Assembly: GCA_001768565.1 (NCBI GenBank)
Contig: MEOE01000026.1
Coordinates: 18,925-82,924, forward strand
Source: Bacteroidetes bacterium GWF2_33_16
GTDB taxonomy: Bacteria > Bacteroidota > Bacteroidia > Bacteroidales > UBA12077
Reading direction: 5' to 3'
Length of the DNA stretch: 64,000 bases
Positions 46,421-55,148 of the stretch are shown here, piece after piece. Made by a program: the position numbers and the translations under genes. The notes beneath the pieces are model-generated. The model was not told where the DNA came from. It did not search any database and saw only the letters and a list, made by a program, of their open reading frames with translations. Each line of letters opens with the position of its first letter. Within the stretch, counting starts at the first letter, position 1.

Positions 46421-48025
46421 ATGACCATTCTGGGGGTTTCAATTAATCATTCGAGAATATATTTTTGGGCTTTGGTTCTTGCAGCGGTAAGTCTACCCTT
46501 GTCAAAATTCACCTTGTCAATTTCTATAATAACATTACTTACAAACTGGGTTTTAGAAGGCGACTATATTAATAAACTAAATCGTTTAAAAAAGAATGTG
46601 GCATTTTGGTCGTTGCTTGCAATTTTTATTGTTCATCTTATTTGGTTAATAAATACCAACAACTACTCGTATGCTTTTCACGATTTAAAAAATAAAATTA
46701 TTCTATTGGTGTTCCCTTTTATTATTTTTTCGTCTAATCCTTTGTCCCCAAAAGACTTAAGAAATATACTTTTGTGGTTTTCGGCGGGGGTAATTGTATC
46801 AAGCCTTATTAGCACAGCTATTTTGGTTGGATTGATTGATTTGCCTGTAAGCAGTAATCATGGTATTTCCATATTTATTTCGCATATTCGTTTTGCATTG
46901 CTTATTAATGTTGCCATCTTTTCACTAGGATACTATGTTATTACAAATAAATATAATTTGTCATTTTCGGTAAAATGTATAATAACCGTATCTATAATCT
47001 GGTTGGTTGTATTTCTTTTCTTGCTTAAATCACTAACAGGGATTATTATTTTTCTATTTGTCTTGTTGTTATTAGTGGGCTATATTTCATTCAGCATAAA
47101 GTATATTGTATATCGTTTATTCTTGCAACTTGGGTTAATAACATTGTTTTTGGTAAGCGCCTCTTTTATTAGTCATTCAGTTTCCAGGTTTTACTCTATT
47201 GATAGAATTGATTATTCAACTTTAGAAAAATTTACATTATCTGGAAATTTATACATTCATGATAAATCTGACCAGCAAATCGAAAACGGGCATTATGTTT
47301 GGCTATATTATTGTAAGGAGGAGCTTGAGCAAGAGTGGAATAAGCGTAGTTCGATCCCATTAAATAGTATTGATAAGAAAGGTCAATTAATACATTATAC
47401 TACGATAAGATATTTAACATCAAAAGGTTTGAGAAAAGACTCAGTTGGTGTATCTCATCTAACCCAAAAAGATATTAAAAACATTGAATCGGGAATGGCC
47501 AATCATATTTATGCAGATAAATATGCGCTTTACCCACGAATTTACCAGGTTTTATGGGAGATTGATGTGTACAGAAAAGGACAAAATCCCGCAGGAAACT
47601 CAACTACACAGCGTATAATTTTTCTCAAAACCGCATTCAAAATAATTAAAACCAATTTATGGACAGGAGTTGGAACAGGTGATGTACAAGACGAATTCAA
47701 CAAGCAATACGAACAAGACAATAGTCAGCTGCCTGCAAACCGAAGACTTAGAGCGCATAACCAATGGATTACATTTCTACTTACCTTTGGAATTTTTGGT
47801 TTTTTAATTATTCTAATTGCATTATTTTATCCTTTAATAAGATTAAAAGCATTTAGGTCGTATTTGTTTACGATGTTTTTTATAATTGCTTTCTTATCAA
47901 TGTTTAACGAAGATACCCTCGAAACACAGACAGGTATTTCATTTTTTTCGTATTTTTATAGTCTTTTCCTTTTGGAAATAAAAACATTTAAAAGCAAACT
48001 TAAGAGCAATGAACAAGATAAATGA
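46421..48025 (+). CDS. O-antigen ligase/polymerase family membrane protein (Wzy_C-like)
   Basis: A polytopic protein of 534 residues with about ten helices. A large periplasmic loop (about 270-400) precedes the Wzy_C/WaaL segment GVGTGDVQDEFN...RLRAHNQWITFLLTFGIFGFLI. WaaL- or Wzy-type enzymes transfer or polymerise undecaprenyl-linked glycans, and some relatives glycosylate proteins. It is 30 kb from the glycan locus, so the substrate is uncertain. The ATG was chosen over an upstream TTG that lies inside the promoter. Its end overlaps the next gene by 17 bases. Confidence 0.83.
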   Translation: MTILGVSINHSRIYFWALVLAAVSLPLSKFTLSISIITLLTNWVLEGDYINKLNRLKKNVAFWSLLAIFIVHLIWLINTNNYSYAFHDLKNKIILLVFPFIIFSSNPLSPKDLRNILLWFSAGVIVSSLISTAILVGLIDLPVSSNHGISIFISHIRFALLINVAIFSLGYYVITNKYNLSFSVKCIITVSIIWLVVFLFLLKSLTGIIIFLFVLLLLVGYISFSIKYIVYRLFLQLGLITLFLVSASFISHSVSRFYSIDRIDYSTLEKFTLSGNLYIHDKSDQQIENGHYVWLYYCKEELEQEWNKRSSIPLNSIDKKGQLIHYTTIRYLTSKGLRKDSVGVSHLTQKDIKNIESGMANHIYADKYALYPRIYQVLWEIDVYRKGQNPAGNSTTQRIIFLKTAFKIIKTNLWTGVGTGDVQDEFNKQYEQDNSQLPANRRLRAHNQWITFLLTFGIFGFLIILIALFYPLIRLKAFRSYLFTMFFIIAFLSMFNEDTLETQTGISFFSYFYSLFLLEIKTFKSKLKSNEQDK

Positions 48026-48485
48026 TGAGTTTTTTATGAGAAAAGCAATTGAGCTTTCTGTAAATAATATAGATGAAAATGGAGGCCCTTTTGGAGCTGT
48101 TATAGTTAAAAATGGAGAAATTATCGCGCAGGGAGTTAATCGCGTAACAAAAAATATTGATCCTACAGCACATGCAGAGGTAAATGCCATACGCGAAGCA
48201 TCACAAAAACTAGGAACCTTCGATCTTAGTGGGTGTGTATTATATTCTTCGTGCGAACCTTGCCCAATGTGTTTGGGAGCAATTTACTGGGCACATCTTG
48301 ACAAATTATTTTATGCCAATACAAAAGTAGATGCAAAAAATATTGGCTTCGACGATTCATTTATTTATGAAGAGATTGAGCTTCCAAAAGAAAAACGTAA
48401 GATTCCTACCATTCAGATTTTAAATAGAGAAGCAATGGCTGCATTCGAAAAATGGAGAACAAAAGACGATAAAATCGAGTATTAA
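48009..48485 (+). CDS. Nucleoside/guanine deaminase of the cytidine deaminase-like fold (GuaD-like)
   Basis: A zinc-dependent deaminase. HAEVNAIREA supplies the His ligand and catalytic Glu, and SSCEPCPMCLGAIYWA the two Cys ligands. The C-terminal FEKWRTKDDKIEY resembles the ending of Bacillus GuaD guanine deaminase more than TadA. Length (158 aa) also fits GuaD. A tRNA-specific TadA function cannot be excluded by motif alone. Translationally close to its neighbours. Confidence 0.85.
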   Translation: MNKINDEFFMRKAIELSVNNIDENGGPFGAVIVKNGEIIAQGVNRVTKNIDPTAHAEVNAIREASQKLGTFDLSGCVLYSSCEPCPMCLGAIYWAHLDKLFYANTKVDAKNIGFDDSFIYEEIELPKEKRKIPTIQILNREAMAAFEKWRTKDDKIEY

Positions 48486-48488
48486 CAA

Positions 48489-49013
48489 ATGCCGGAATCA
48501 AGATTACAGCAATCTTTTTTTACCCGCGATGTGCTTGCAGTTGCTCCTGAGATTTTAGGCAATTATCTTGTTCGCAAATTCGATGATGGCTTTATTTACA
48601 AGTTTTTAATTACAGAAGTTGAGGCATATCGTGGCGAAGAAGATCTTGCATGCCATGCAAGTAAAGGGAAAACTGCACGAACTGAAATTATGTACCACGA
48701 AGGAGGTCATTTATATGTTTACTTAATATATGGTATGTATTGGATGCTCAATATTGTTACCGGAACCATTAATAATCCGCAAGCCATCTTAATTAGAGGT
48801 ATTCAACATTTTGATGGTCCAGGAAAACTAACTAAACACTTAAAAATTGACAAGTCGTTTTATGGAGAGAACCTTATCTCGTCGGATAGGATTTGGATTG
48901 AACCAAATATAAATACACTAAATGTGAAATACACTACTTCTCCAAGAGTTGGAATTGATTACGCAGGAGAGATATGGAAAAACAAACCCTGGAGATATAT
49001 ACTAACAGATTAA
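48489..49013 (+). CDS. 3-methyladenine DNA glycosylase (Mpg/AAG family)
   Basis: A base-excision repair enzyme removing alkylated or deaminated purines. ITEVEAYRGEEDLACHASKGKTARTEIMY carries the family's catalytic Glu/Tyr region, and HLYVYLIYGMYWMLNIVT is the hallmark strand. DGPGKLTKHLKI and SPRVGIDYAGEIWKNKPWRYIL complete the fold. At 174 residues it is a little short but includes all of these blocks. Four bases after the deaminase gene. Confidence 0.92.
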   Translation: MPESRLQQSFFTRDVLAVAPEILGNYLVRKFDDGFIYKFLITEVEAYRGEEDLACHASKGKTARTEIMYHEGGHLYVYLIYGMYWMLNIVTGTINNPQAILIRGIQHFDGPGKLTKHLKIDKSFYGENLISSDRIWIEPNINTLNVKYTTSPRVGIDYAGEIWKNKPWRYILTD

Positions 49014-50132
49014 TTATCTTAATAAAAACTTTTCGTTGAATAGCAGTATTAATCCATAGCTATAATCCATTTTTCCATTTATTAAATCTGAATATGTTTC
49101 TACTCTAAAAGAAAGGCTTATTCCATCAAATAAATTCTTTTGATACGAAATTTTAGCCATTAAAATTTCACGTACAGGATTGTCTACCCACCATTTATTT
49201 CGAGAAATTGATTCAAATAATGGATTTCCTAAGGGTGTAATATATTGTTCTGAGTACCAGTATCCTAAAAATAATCCAGTGTTTTTAGAAAATAACTCGA
49301 GTGTGGAATATACAGCTGTACCATCAATATACATCAAGTTTTTTGTTGGTGATAAATCCTGATAATTAACCAAATAAGGTGCAAACCTGATTTTTTCTAT
49401 ATATTTCCAATTAACATGATAATCTATAGAAATACCAGTTGCATTATTAAAAACAGTATACAACGGTTTGTTTTTTTTATTAACCTGTCCACCTTCATGT
49501 CGTACTATATTCTGGAAATCGATACTAAAACTGAGTTTTTCTGACGCTTGATATAAGTTTATTTGAGATGATAATCCAACATTAAATTCCTCCTGGAAAG
49601 GATCGCCCTGCAAAATATATTGCTCCCAATCGAGCCATAAATCAGCATGAATATTTTTGCTGTCCCATAAAAACTGAATTCCATTTTCGATATAATTATT
49701 TAAATACCTTTCGAATTCAAACATGGGTTCAATAATAGCATGATTTGTTGTACCATAAATATTTCCAATAATTAGATTAAGATTCTTTAAAGGCTTATAC
49801 TGAATACTTAAAAGCGGAATTGCTTTAGTAAACTCATCTTTGCCTGAATATTTTAAAAGATGAACACCTCCTGCAATTTTTAGCTTTGTATTTACACTGT
49901 ATTCTATTTGCGGGGTAACATGAAATCCAAGTGCAGTATAACCATCAGTTATTTGACCAAAATATTCATTGTTTTTAAAAAAATTCGAATTATCTATTTT
50001 CAAGAAAACCTTTCCTGAATCCTCTTGTATAATTTGATAAGACTGATTAAAAAAAGAAACATCGGTTTGCGAAAAGGATTTAGAAAATCCGCATAAAACA
50101 AAAACGAATACTATAAATATTTTTCTTCCCAT
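49014..50132 (-). CDS. Exported outer-membrane beta-barrel-like protein, function unknown
   Basis: A signal peptide (about 1-21, ending KSFSQ) is followed by about 350 residues of alternating hydrophobic/polar beta-strand pattern rich in aromatic residues. The last strand ends in MDYSYGLILLFNEKFLLR, consistent with an outer-membrane barrel. No family was recognised. The arrangement (lone gene divergent from the GT117 gene) gives no functional hint. Confidence 0.65.
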   Translation of the reverse strand: MGRKIFIVFVFVLCGFSKSFSQTDVSFFNQSYQIIQEDSGKVFLKIDNSNFFKNNEYFGQITDGYTALGFHVTPQIEYSVNTKLKIAGGVHLLKYSGKDEFTKAIPLLSIQYKPLKNLNLIIGNIYGTTNHAIIEPMFEFERYLNNYIENGIQFLWDSKNIHADLWLDWEQYILQGDPFQEEFNVGLSSQINLYQASEKLSFSIDFQNIVRHEGGQVNKKNKPLYTVFNNATGISIDYHVNWKYIEKIRFAPYLVNYQDLSPTKNLMYIDGTAVYSTLELFSKNTGLFLGYWYSEQYITPLGNPLFESISRNKWWVDNPVREILMAKISYQKNLFDGISLSFRVETYSDLINGKMDYSYGLILLFNEKFLLR

Positions 50133-50283
50133 TCCTTTTTTTATGTTCCCGAAAATAAGAAAATTTATGTTAAAAAGTCTTAAGAAGCTCTTAATTTTGT
50201 TGAGATGTTTTAATATTGATGAAAAAATATCGTTATTTGTTTATGCATTAAAAATCCAACAACTAATTTATTTTACAACAAAA

Positions 50284-53200
50284 ATGAAAACTTATAAATT
50301 CTATAATGCTTTACTGGGGTGGATAACCTTTTTAATTGCAGCCATAACTTATTTGCTTACAATTGAACCTACAACCAGCTTTTGGGATTGTGGTGAGTTT
50401 ATAGCTGCAGCATTTAAGCTCGAAGTTGGACATCCTCCAGGTGCACCTTTCTTTATGATTTTAGGTCGATTTTTCACCTTATTTGCTGACAATCCTGCTA
50501 ATGCTGCAAAAATGATGAACATATTATCAGCATTGGCAAGCGCATTTACAATTCTCTTCCTGTTCTGGACTATTACCCACTTGGTAAAGAAAATAATTAG
50601 CAAAGCTAATCAAGAATTGAACATTGGAGAGCTTATAGCTATACTTGGATCGGGTTTCGTTGGAGCATTGGCTTATACTTTCTCCGACACTTTCTGGTTT
50701 TCGGCTGTTGAAGCAGAGGTTTATGCCACGTCATCGCTTTTTACAGCAGTTGTTTTTTGGGCTATTTTGAAATGGGAAAACGAAGCCGACAAGAAATATT
50801 CAAACCGTTGGCTTATATTAATAGCTTATTTAATGGGTTTATCAATAGGCGTTCACCTTTTAAATCTTTTAGCTATTCCCGCAATTGTATTTGTTTATTA
50901 TTTTAAAAAATATCAAGTAAGTAAAAGAGGTATCTTTTTAGCTCTGGTTATTTCAGGTATTATACTTGGAAGCATAATGTATATTATAATTCCTGGTGTT
51001 ATAACCGTGGCCTCCTGGTTCGATTTATTATTTGTGAATGGATTCAGACTACCTTATAATTCTGGCGTTTTATTTTATGCAGTTGTTCTTATCTCTCTTA
51101 TAATATGGGGCATAAGGTATACTCAGCGCAAAGAAAAAGTGGTACTGAATACTATTTTATTAGGATTTGCAGTAATAATGATTGGCTATTCATCATATGC
51201 AATGATAATAATTCGATCTATTGCCAATCCACCAATGGATCAAAACAGCCCTGACAATGCTTTTGATTTGCTGTATTACCTAAACCGCGAACAATATGGT
51301 GATAACCCATTACTTTATGGGCAAGGATTTGATGCACCAATGATAGAAAATGTTAAGAAAGGACCCGTTTATATTAAAAAGGATGGCAAATATGTAATTG
51401 CTGATTATAAAGTAGATGTGAAATTTGATCCTCGATTTACAACTTTTTTCCCTCGAATGTATAGTGCTGATCCAGGTCACGTGCGCGAGTACAAAAAATG
51501 GGTAAAAATCAGCGGGAAGGAGATCCCTGTAACTTATATGGGAAAAACAGAGAAACGAACCACATTGACCTTAGGCGACAATCTTGAATTTTTGTTTAAG
51601 TATCAACTGGGACATATGTACTTTCGCTATTTTATGTGGAATTTTTCAGGACGTCAGAATGATATTCAAGGCCATGGCAATAACTTAAAAGGAAACTGGA
51701 TAAGCGGAATTCCATTTATTGATAATGCCCGGCTTGGTGATCAGGAAATGGTACCTGATCATTTAAAAAGTAACCCTGCCAGAAACAAATACTTCATGCT
51801 ACCTCTTCTTCTTGGATTAGCCGGATTGTTTTTTCATTACAAAAAATCGAAGCAAGATTTTGCTGTAGTGATGATGCTCTTTGTTTTAACCGGAATAGCC
51901 ATAGTTGTTTATCTTAACCAATATCCGATACAGCCACGAGAGAGAGATTATGCTTTTGCCGGTTCGTTTTACGCATTTACTATTTGGATTGGTTTAGGTG
52001 TTGCATTCTTGTATGAGTTTTTAAGTAGAAAGATTCCGTCTGTTCTTTCGGCAATATCAATAGTGCTTATATCGGTATTATTTGTTCCCGGAATTATGGC
52101 CAAAGAAAACTGGGACGATCACGACCGTTCTGGAAGATATACTGCACGCGATCTGGCATATAACTATTTAAACTCATGCAATGAAAATGCAATTTTATTT
52201 ACGAATGGCGATAACGATACATTTCCATTATGGTATGCACAAGAAGTTGAAGGTATAAGAACTGATATTCGGGTATGCAATATGAGTTACCTGCGAGCAT
52301 CATGGTATATCGACCAAATGAGTCGTAAGGCTTATGAGTCGGATCCATTGCCTTTTTCACTTACTCATGACCAAACACACCGAGGAAACCGTGATATTCT
52401 GCCAATGATTGATCGCCTTGGTAAACCAGTGGATATTAAACAAGTAATGGCTTTTGTTGCAACGGATGACTCCAAAGCTAAAATAACATCTCCATTTGAT
52501 CCAACTGAACTAATAAACTATATTCCTGCAAAACAATATAAGCTAGATATAGATGCTGATGAAATAGTGCAAAAAGGAATTGTTTCTGAAAATAAAAAAT
52601 CGCGAATCGTTAACGAAATACAATGGAGCATTGGAAGTAGCTATCTTTATAAAGATGGGTTAATGATATTGGACATTATGGCTAATAACGACTGGAAACG
52701 TCCGGTTTATTGGGCAATGACTGTACCAAGCTCTAAATATTATAACCTTCAGAAGTACTTTAAACTCGATGGTTTAACTTTTCAATTAGTTCCTGTTGAG
52801 GCTCAAAAGGACCGCTTTTTTGATGGTGAAGTAGATTCAGAAATTATGTTCGATAATATGATGAATAAATTTCGTTGGGGAGGTATTGAGACCGATATTT
52901 ATCTCGACGAAAACAATATTCGTATGTATTCTAACTTACGCAGCAACTTCGGTCGTCTGGCCGATAAGCTAATCGAAGAAAATAAGATAGATTCTGCATT
53001 ACTTGTTCTAGATCGTTGCATGGATCTTATGCCTGAAAATAAAATACCATTCAACAACACAATGTTACCAGTAATATCGGCTTACTATAGTGCAGGGAAT
53101 GTAGAAAAAGCAAATCAATTAGTTGAAATTCTTATAGAAAAAATGTATCTTGAATTGGATTATTATTTCAGTTTGGATTCTAAAATTTCGAGAGATATTT

Positions 53201-53340
53201 CGAACGAGAAACAAGTTAATTTGTACACATTGCAAGAGATTTACAGAATAACAATGAATAATAAACAGGATGGATTAATGAAACAAATAGAAGAGAAGTT
53301 TATGGTTTATATGAATCTTTATAATAAGAACCAGTCATAA
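50284..53340 (+). CDS. DUF2723/GT117-type multi-membrane-span glycosyltransferase
   Basis: The N-terminal GWITFLIAAITYLLTIEPTTSFWDCGEFIAAAFKLEVGHPPGAPFFMILGR, read in parts, is the DUF2723 hallmark. The Asp/Glu of SFWDCGE corresponds to the catalytic acidic motif of GT-C enzymes such as protein O-mannosyltransferases. About 12 helices are followed by a large soluble region (from about 600) and TPR-like C-terminal helices. The ATG at MKTYKFYN was chosen because the upstream 47 codons lack similarity to the family start. It overlaps the deacetylase gene by one base. Confidence 0.9.
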   Translation: MKTYKFYNALLGWITFLIAAITYLLTIEPTTSFWDCGEFIAAAFKLEVGHPPGAPFFMILGRFFTLFADNPANAAKMMNILSALASAFTILFLFWTITHLVKKIISKANQELNIGELIAILGSGFVGALAYTFSDTFWFSAVEAEVYATSSLFTAVVFWAILKWENEADKKYSNRWLILIAYLMGLSIGVHLLNLLAIPAIVFVYYFKKYQVSKRGIFLALVISGIILGSIMYIIIPGVITVASWFDLLFVNGFRLPYNSGVLFYAVVLISLIIWGIRYTQRKEKVVLNTILLGFAVIMIGYSSYAMIIIRSIANPPMDQNSPDNAFDLLYYLNREQYGDNPLLYGQGFDAPMIENVKKGPVYIKKDGKYVIADYKVDVKFDPRFTTFFPRMYSADPGHVREYKKWVKISGKEIPVTYMGKTEKRTTLTLGDNLEFLFKYQLGHMYFRYFMWNFSGRQNDIQGHGNNLKGNWISGIPFIDNARLGDQEMVPDHLKSNPARNKYFMLPLLLGLAGLFFHYKKSKQDFAVVMMLFVLTGIAIVVYLNQYPIQPRERDYAFAGSFYAFTIWIGLGVAFLYEFLSRKIPSVLSAISIVLISVLFVPGIMAKENWDDHDRSGRYTARDLAYNYLNSCNENAILFTNGDNDTFPLWYAQEVEGIRTDIRVCNMSYLRASWYIDQMSRKAYESDPLPFSLTHDQTHRGNRDILPMIDRLGKPVDIKQVMAFVATDDSKAKITSPFDPTELINYIPAKQYKLDIDADEIVQKGIVSENKKSRIVNEIQWSIGSSYLYKDGLMILDIMANNDWKRPVYWAMTVPSSKYYNLQKYFKLDGLTFQLVPVEAQKDRFFDGEVDSEIMFDNMMNKFRWGGIETDIYLDENNIRMYSNLRSNFGRLADKLIEENKIDSALLVLDRCMDLMPENKIPFNNTMLPVISAYYSAGNVEKANQLVEILIEKMYLELDYYFSLDSKISRDISNEKQVNLYTLQEIYRITMNNKQDGLMKQIEEKFMVYMNLYNKNQS

Positions 53341-53957
53341 TGATTAAAAAGGAACGGTTGGCTGCAAAATTCTTTAAAGATCTAATCTGGCATTTTGCCG
53401 GGAGAGAAAAAGAACTGTTCCTAACATTTGATGATGGCCCAACACCAGAAGTTACGCCTTTGGTATTAGAAACACTGGCTAAATATAATGCAAAGGCTAC
53501 TTTTTTCTGTATTGGAGAGAAAGTGATCAATAACCCTGAAATTTATGAGCAAATAATATCTGAAGGTCATGCCATTGGGAATCACTCATTCTCTCACCTA
53601 AAGGGATGGATAACAGGCAACAAAGATTATATTGATGATGTAAAAAAAGCTGAAGAGGTTATTCATTCCGACTTATTCAGGCCTCCCTATGGAAGAATTA
53701 AACCAGCACAATCGTACGAACTAAAAAAGGATTATCATATAATAATGTGGGATGTGCTGACAAAAGATTACGACGAGAACGTTGATCCGGAAAAATGCCT
53801 GAATTATGTACTAAATCATTCAGAGGGTGGATCAATCATTGTTTTTCATGATACTCCTAAAGCCTTAAAAAATTTGAAATACGTATTACCAAAAGTACTT
53901 GAACATTATTCCGAAAAAGGATTTCTTTTTAAAACCATTGACTTTCCAAACGAATAA
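53340..53957 (+). CDS. Polysaccharide deacetylase (CE4/NodB family)
   Basis: Metal-dependent N- or O-deacetylation of glycans. TFDDGP (29-34, catalytic Asp31 and metal ligand Asp32), NHSFSH (H82 and H86 ligands) and RPPYGR (CE4 motif 3) are intact. The C-terminal IIVFHD supplies the remaining catalytic His. No signal peptide is seen, so the enzyme appears cytosolic or its N-terminus is a weak anchor. Coupled by a TAATG overlap to the GT117 gene, suggesting action on the same glycan. Confidence 0.93.
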   Translation: MIKKERLAAKFFKDLIWHFAGREKELFLTFDDGPTPEVTPLVLETLAKYNAKATFFCIGEKVINNPEIYEQIISEGHAIGNHSFSHLKGWITGNKDYIDDVKKAEEVIHSDLFRPPYGRIKPAQSYELKKDYHIIMWDVLTKDYDENVDPEKCLNYVLNHSEGGSIIVFHDTPKALKNLKYVLPKVLEHYSEKGFLFKTIDFPNE

Positions 53958-53975
53958 TCGCCCATGTTTTATTAA

Positions 53976-55148
53976 CTACCTCTTTGATGAGAAATTTTTA
54001 TAAATTAACAGAAATGGCCTGAGCAAATAATACAGATAGAAAAAATTATCGGGTAATTTAATCAACTCCCAATCAGACAAATGAGTTCGTAGTCTAAAAA
54101 TCAAATCAAAATAATACCTAAAGTCTGTTTTTAATTTTAATCGATAAAGTACATGGTTGATTTTACCAACTATTCCTCGTTGTTTTAAATCATTTATACG
54201 AATCGATTTTATCGGAATAGTTTGTAGTGATTTTTTATGAACATCCATTCCCGGAAAATCAGGAAACTCCGTTTTATAAAATTTATGAGCCAGCTGACAG
54301 GCTTGAATAAAACAATTTGCTAATTGTAGTTTTTTTGATAACTCCCATGCCCTCTTTAACTCATCAGGGCTTGTTTGTGCTATTATTACTGAAAAATCTT
54401 TAAGCCAAAACAATCTGTACCATTGATGTATTGCTCCATGTGCAGCCAAATAAACCAGATTATCGATCCTGGATATATATGGCAATTCTGTATTTGAGAT
54501 ATTTACCAATTCCGAAGCGGAGATAATCTCTGAAGCTTCCTTTCCGAAAAAAGACTTTGGATTGGTAATACTCCAATGCAATTCAATATCAATCTTTTTT
54601 GCCTTATGTATAAAATGATAATGATGACTGATATTATAATTTACTTTTCGTTGGCGCTCAGATAATATTATTCGAGGATAAATACAGGTAAAATCCAGAT
54701 CTTCGATAATTTGTTTAACAATTTCTACATCATCAATATTGACCAATAAATCAATATCTCTAAATTCTCTATAGCCAACATCATTATAGAGCTCAAAAGA
54801 CAACATTGGACCTTTAAAGAAACAATGCAAAATGTTTTTATCCTTTAAGATTTGATGAATTTTAATTAAGTACACAGTATAATAGAGCGATTTCCTTGAT
54901 TGATCAAGCTTGATTTGCTTAATCTCCTCGTAAATATCCTGAGGAATAAAATCTTGTAAATAATGAATCTGCCTATATATGTGAGATATTAACCGGTGTT
55001 TACCAACTAAGGTTAAAAATAACTGCCAATCAATGTTTTTAAGAAGTATTGAAACCTCATCCTTGTTAACATGAACCTGAGTGAGCTGAATAATCAACCT
55101 CAACTCAGCTGAGAAACTATTGTCAATATATGCTTGAAAGCTCTTCAT
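53976..55148 (-). CDS. Lasso-cluster nucleotidyltransferase (PF14907-like, PsmN-type)
   Basis: A nucleotidyltransferase-superfamily protein of 390 residues. The active-site pattern is FFKGPMLSFELYNDVGYREFRDIDLLV, split at about 110-136: a Gly-rich turn (K112 G113 P114), then R-D131-I-D133 as the metal pair. The LELHW-like segment (IELHWSI) gives the third acidic residue. Such proteins accompany lasso clusters that also contain an HPr-kinase homologue. In pseudomycoidin the counterpart adds hexoses to the phosphorylated C-terminus (recalled, not checked). Overlaps the cyclase stop by four bases (ATGA), so translation is coupled. Confidence 0.82.
   Translation of the reverse strand: MKSFQAYIDNSFSAELRLIIQLTQVHVNKDEVSILLKNIDWQLFLTLVGKHRLISHIYRQIHYLQDFIPQDIYEEIKQIKLDQSRKSLYYTVYLIKIHQILKDKNILHCFFKGPMLSFELYNDVGYREFRDIDLLVNIDDVEIVKQIIEDLDFTCIYPRIILSERQRKVNYNISHHYHFIHKAKKIDIELHWSITNPKSFFGKEASEIISASELVNISNTELPYISRIDNLVYLAAHGAIHQWYRLFWLKDFSVIIAQTSPDELKRAWELSKKLQLANCFIQACQLAHKFYKTEFPDFPGMDVHKKSLQTIPIKSIRINDLKQRGIVGKINHVLYRLKLKTDFRYYFDLIFRLRTHLSDWELIKLPDNFFYLYYLLRPFLLIYKNFSSKR

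Noticed and set aside
50143..50283. 47-residue N-terminal extension of the GT117 protein
   Set aside because: Unlike the family, which begins just before the first membrane helix; an ATG is present at the expected place.
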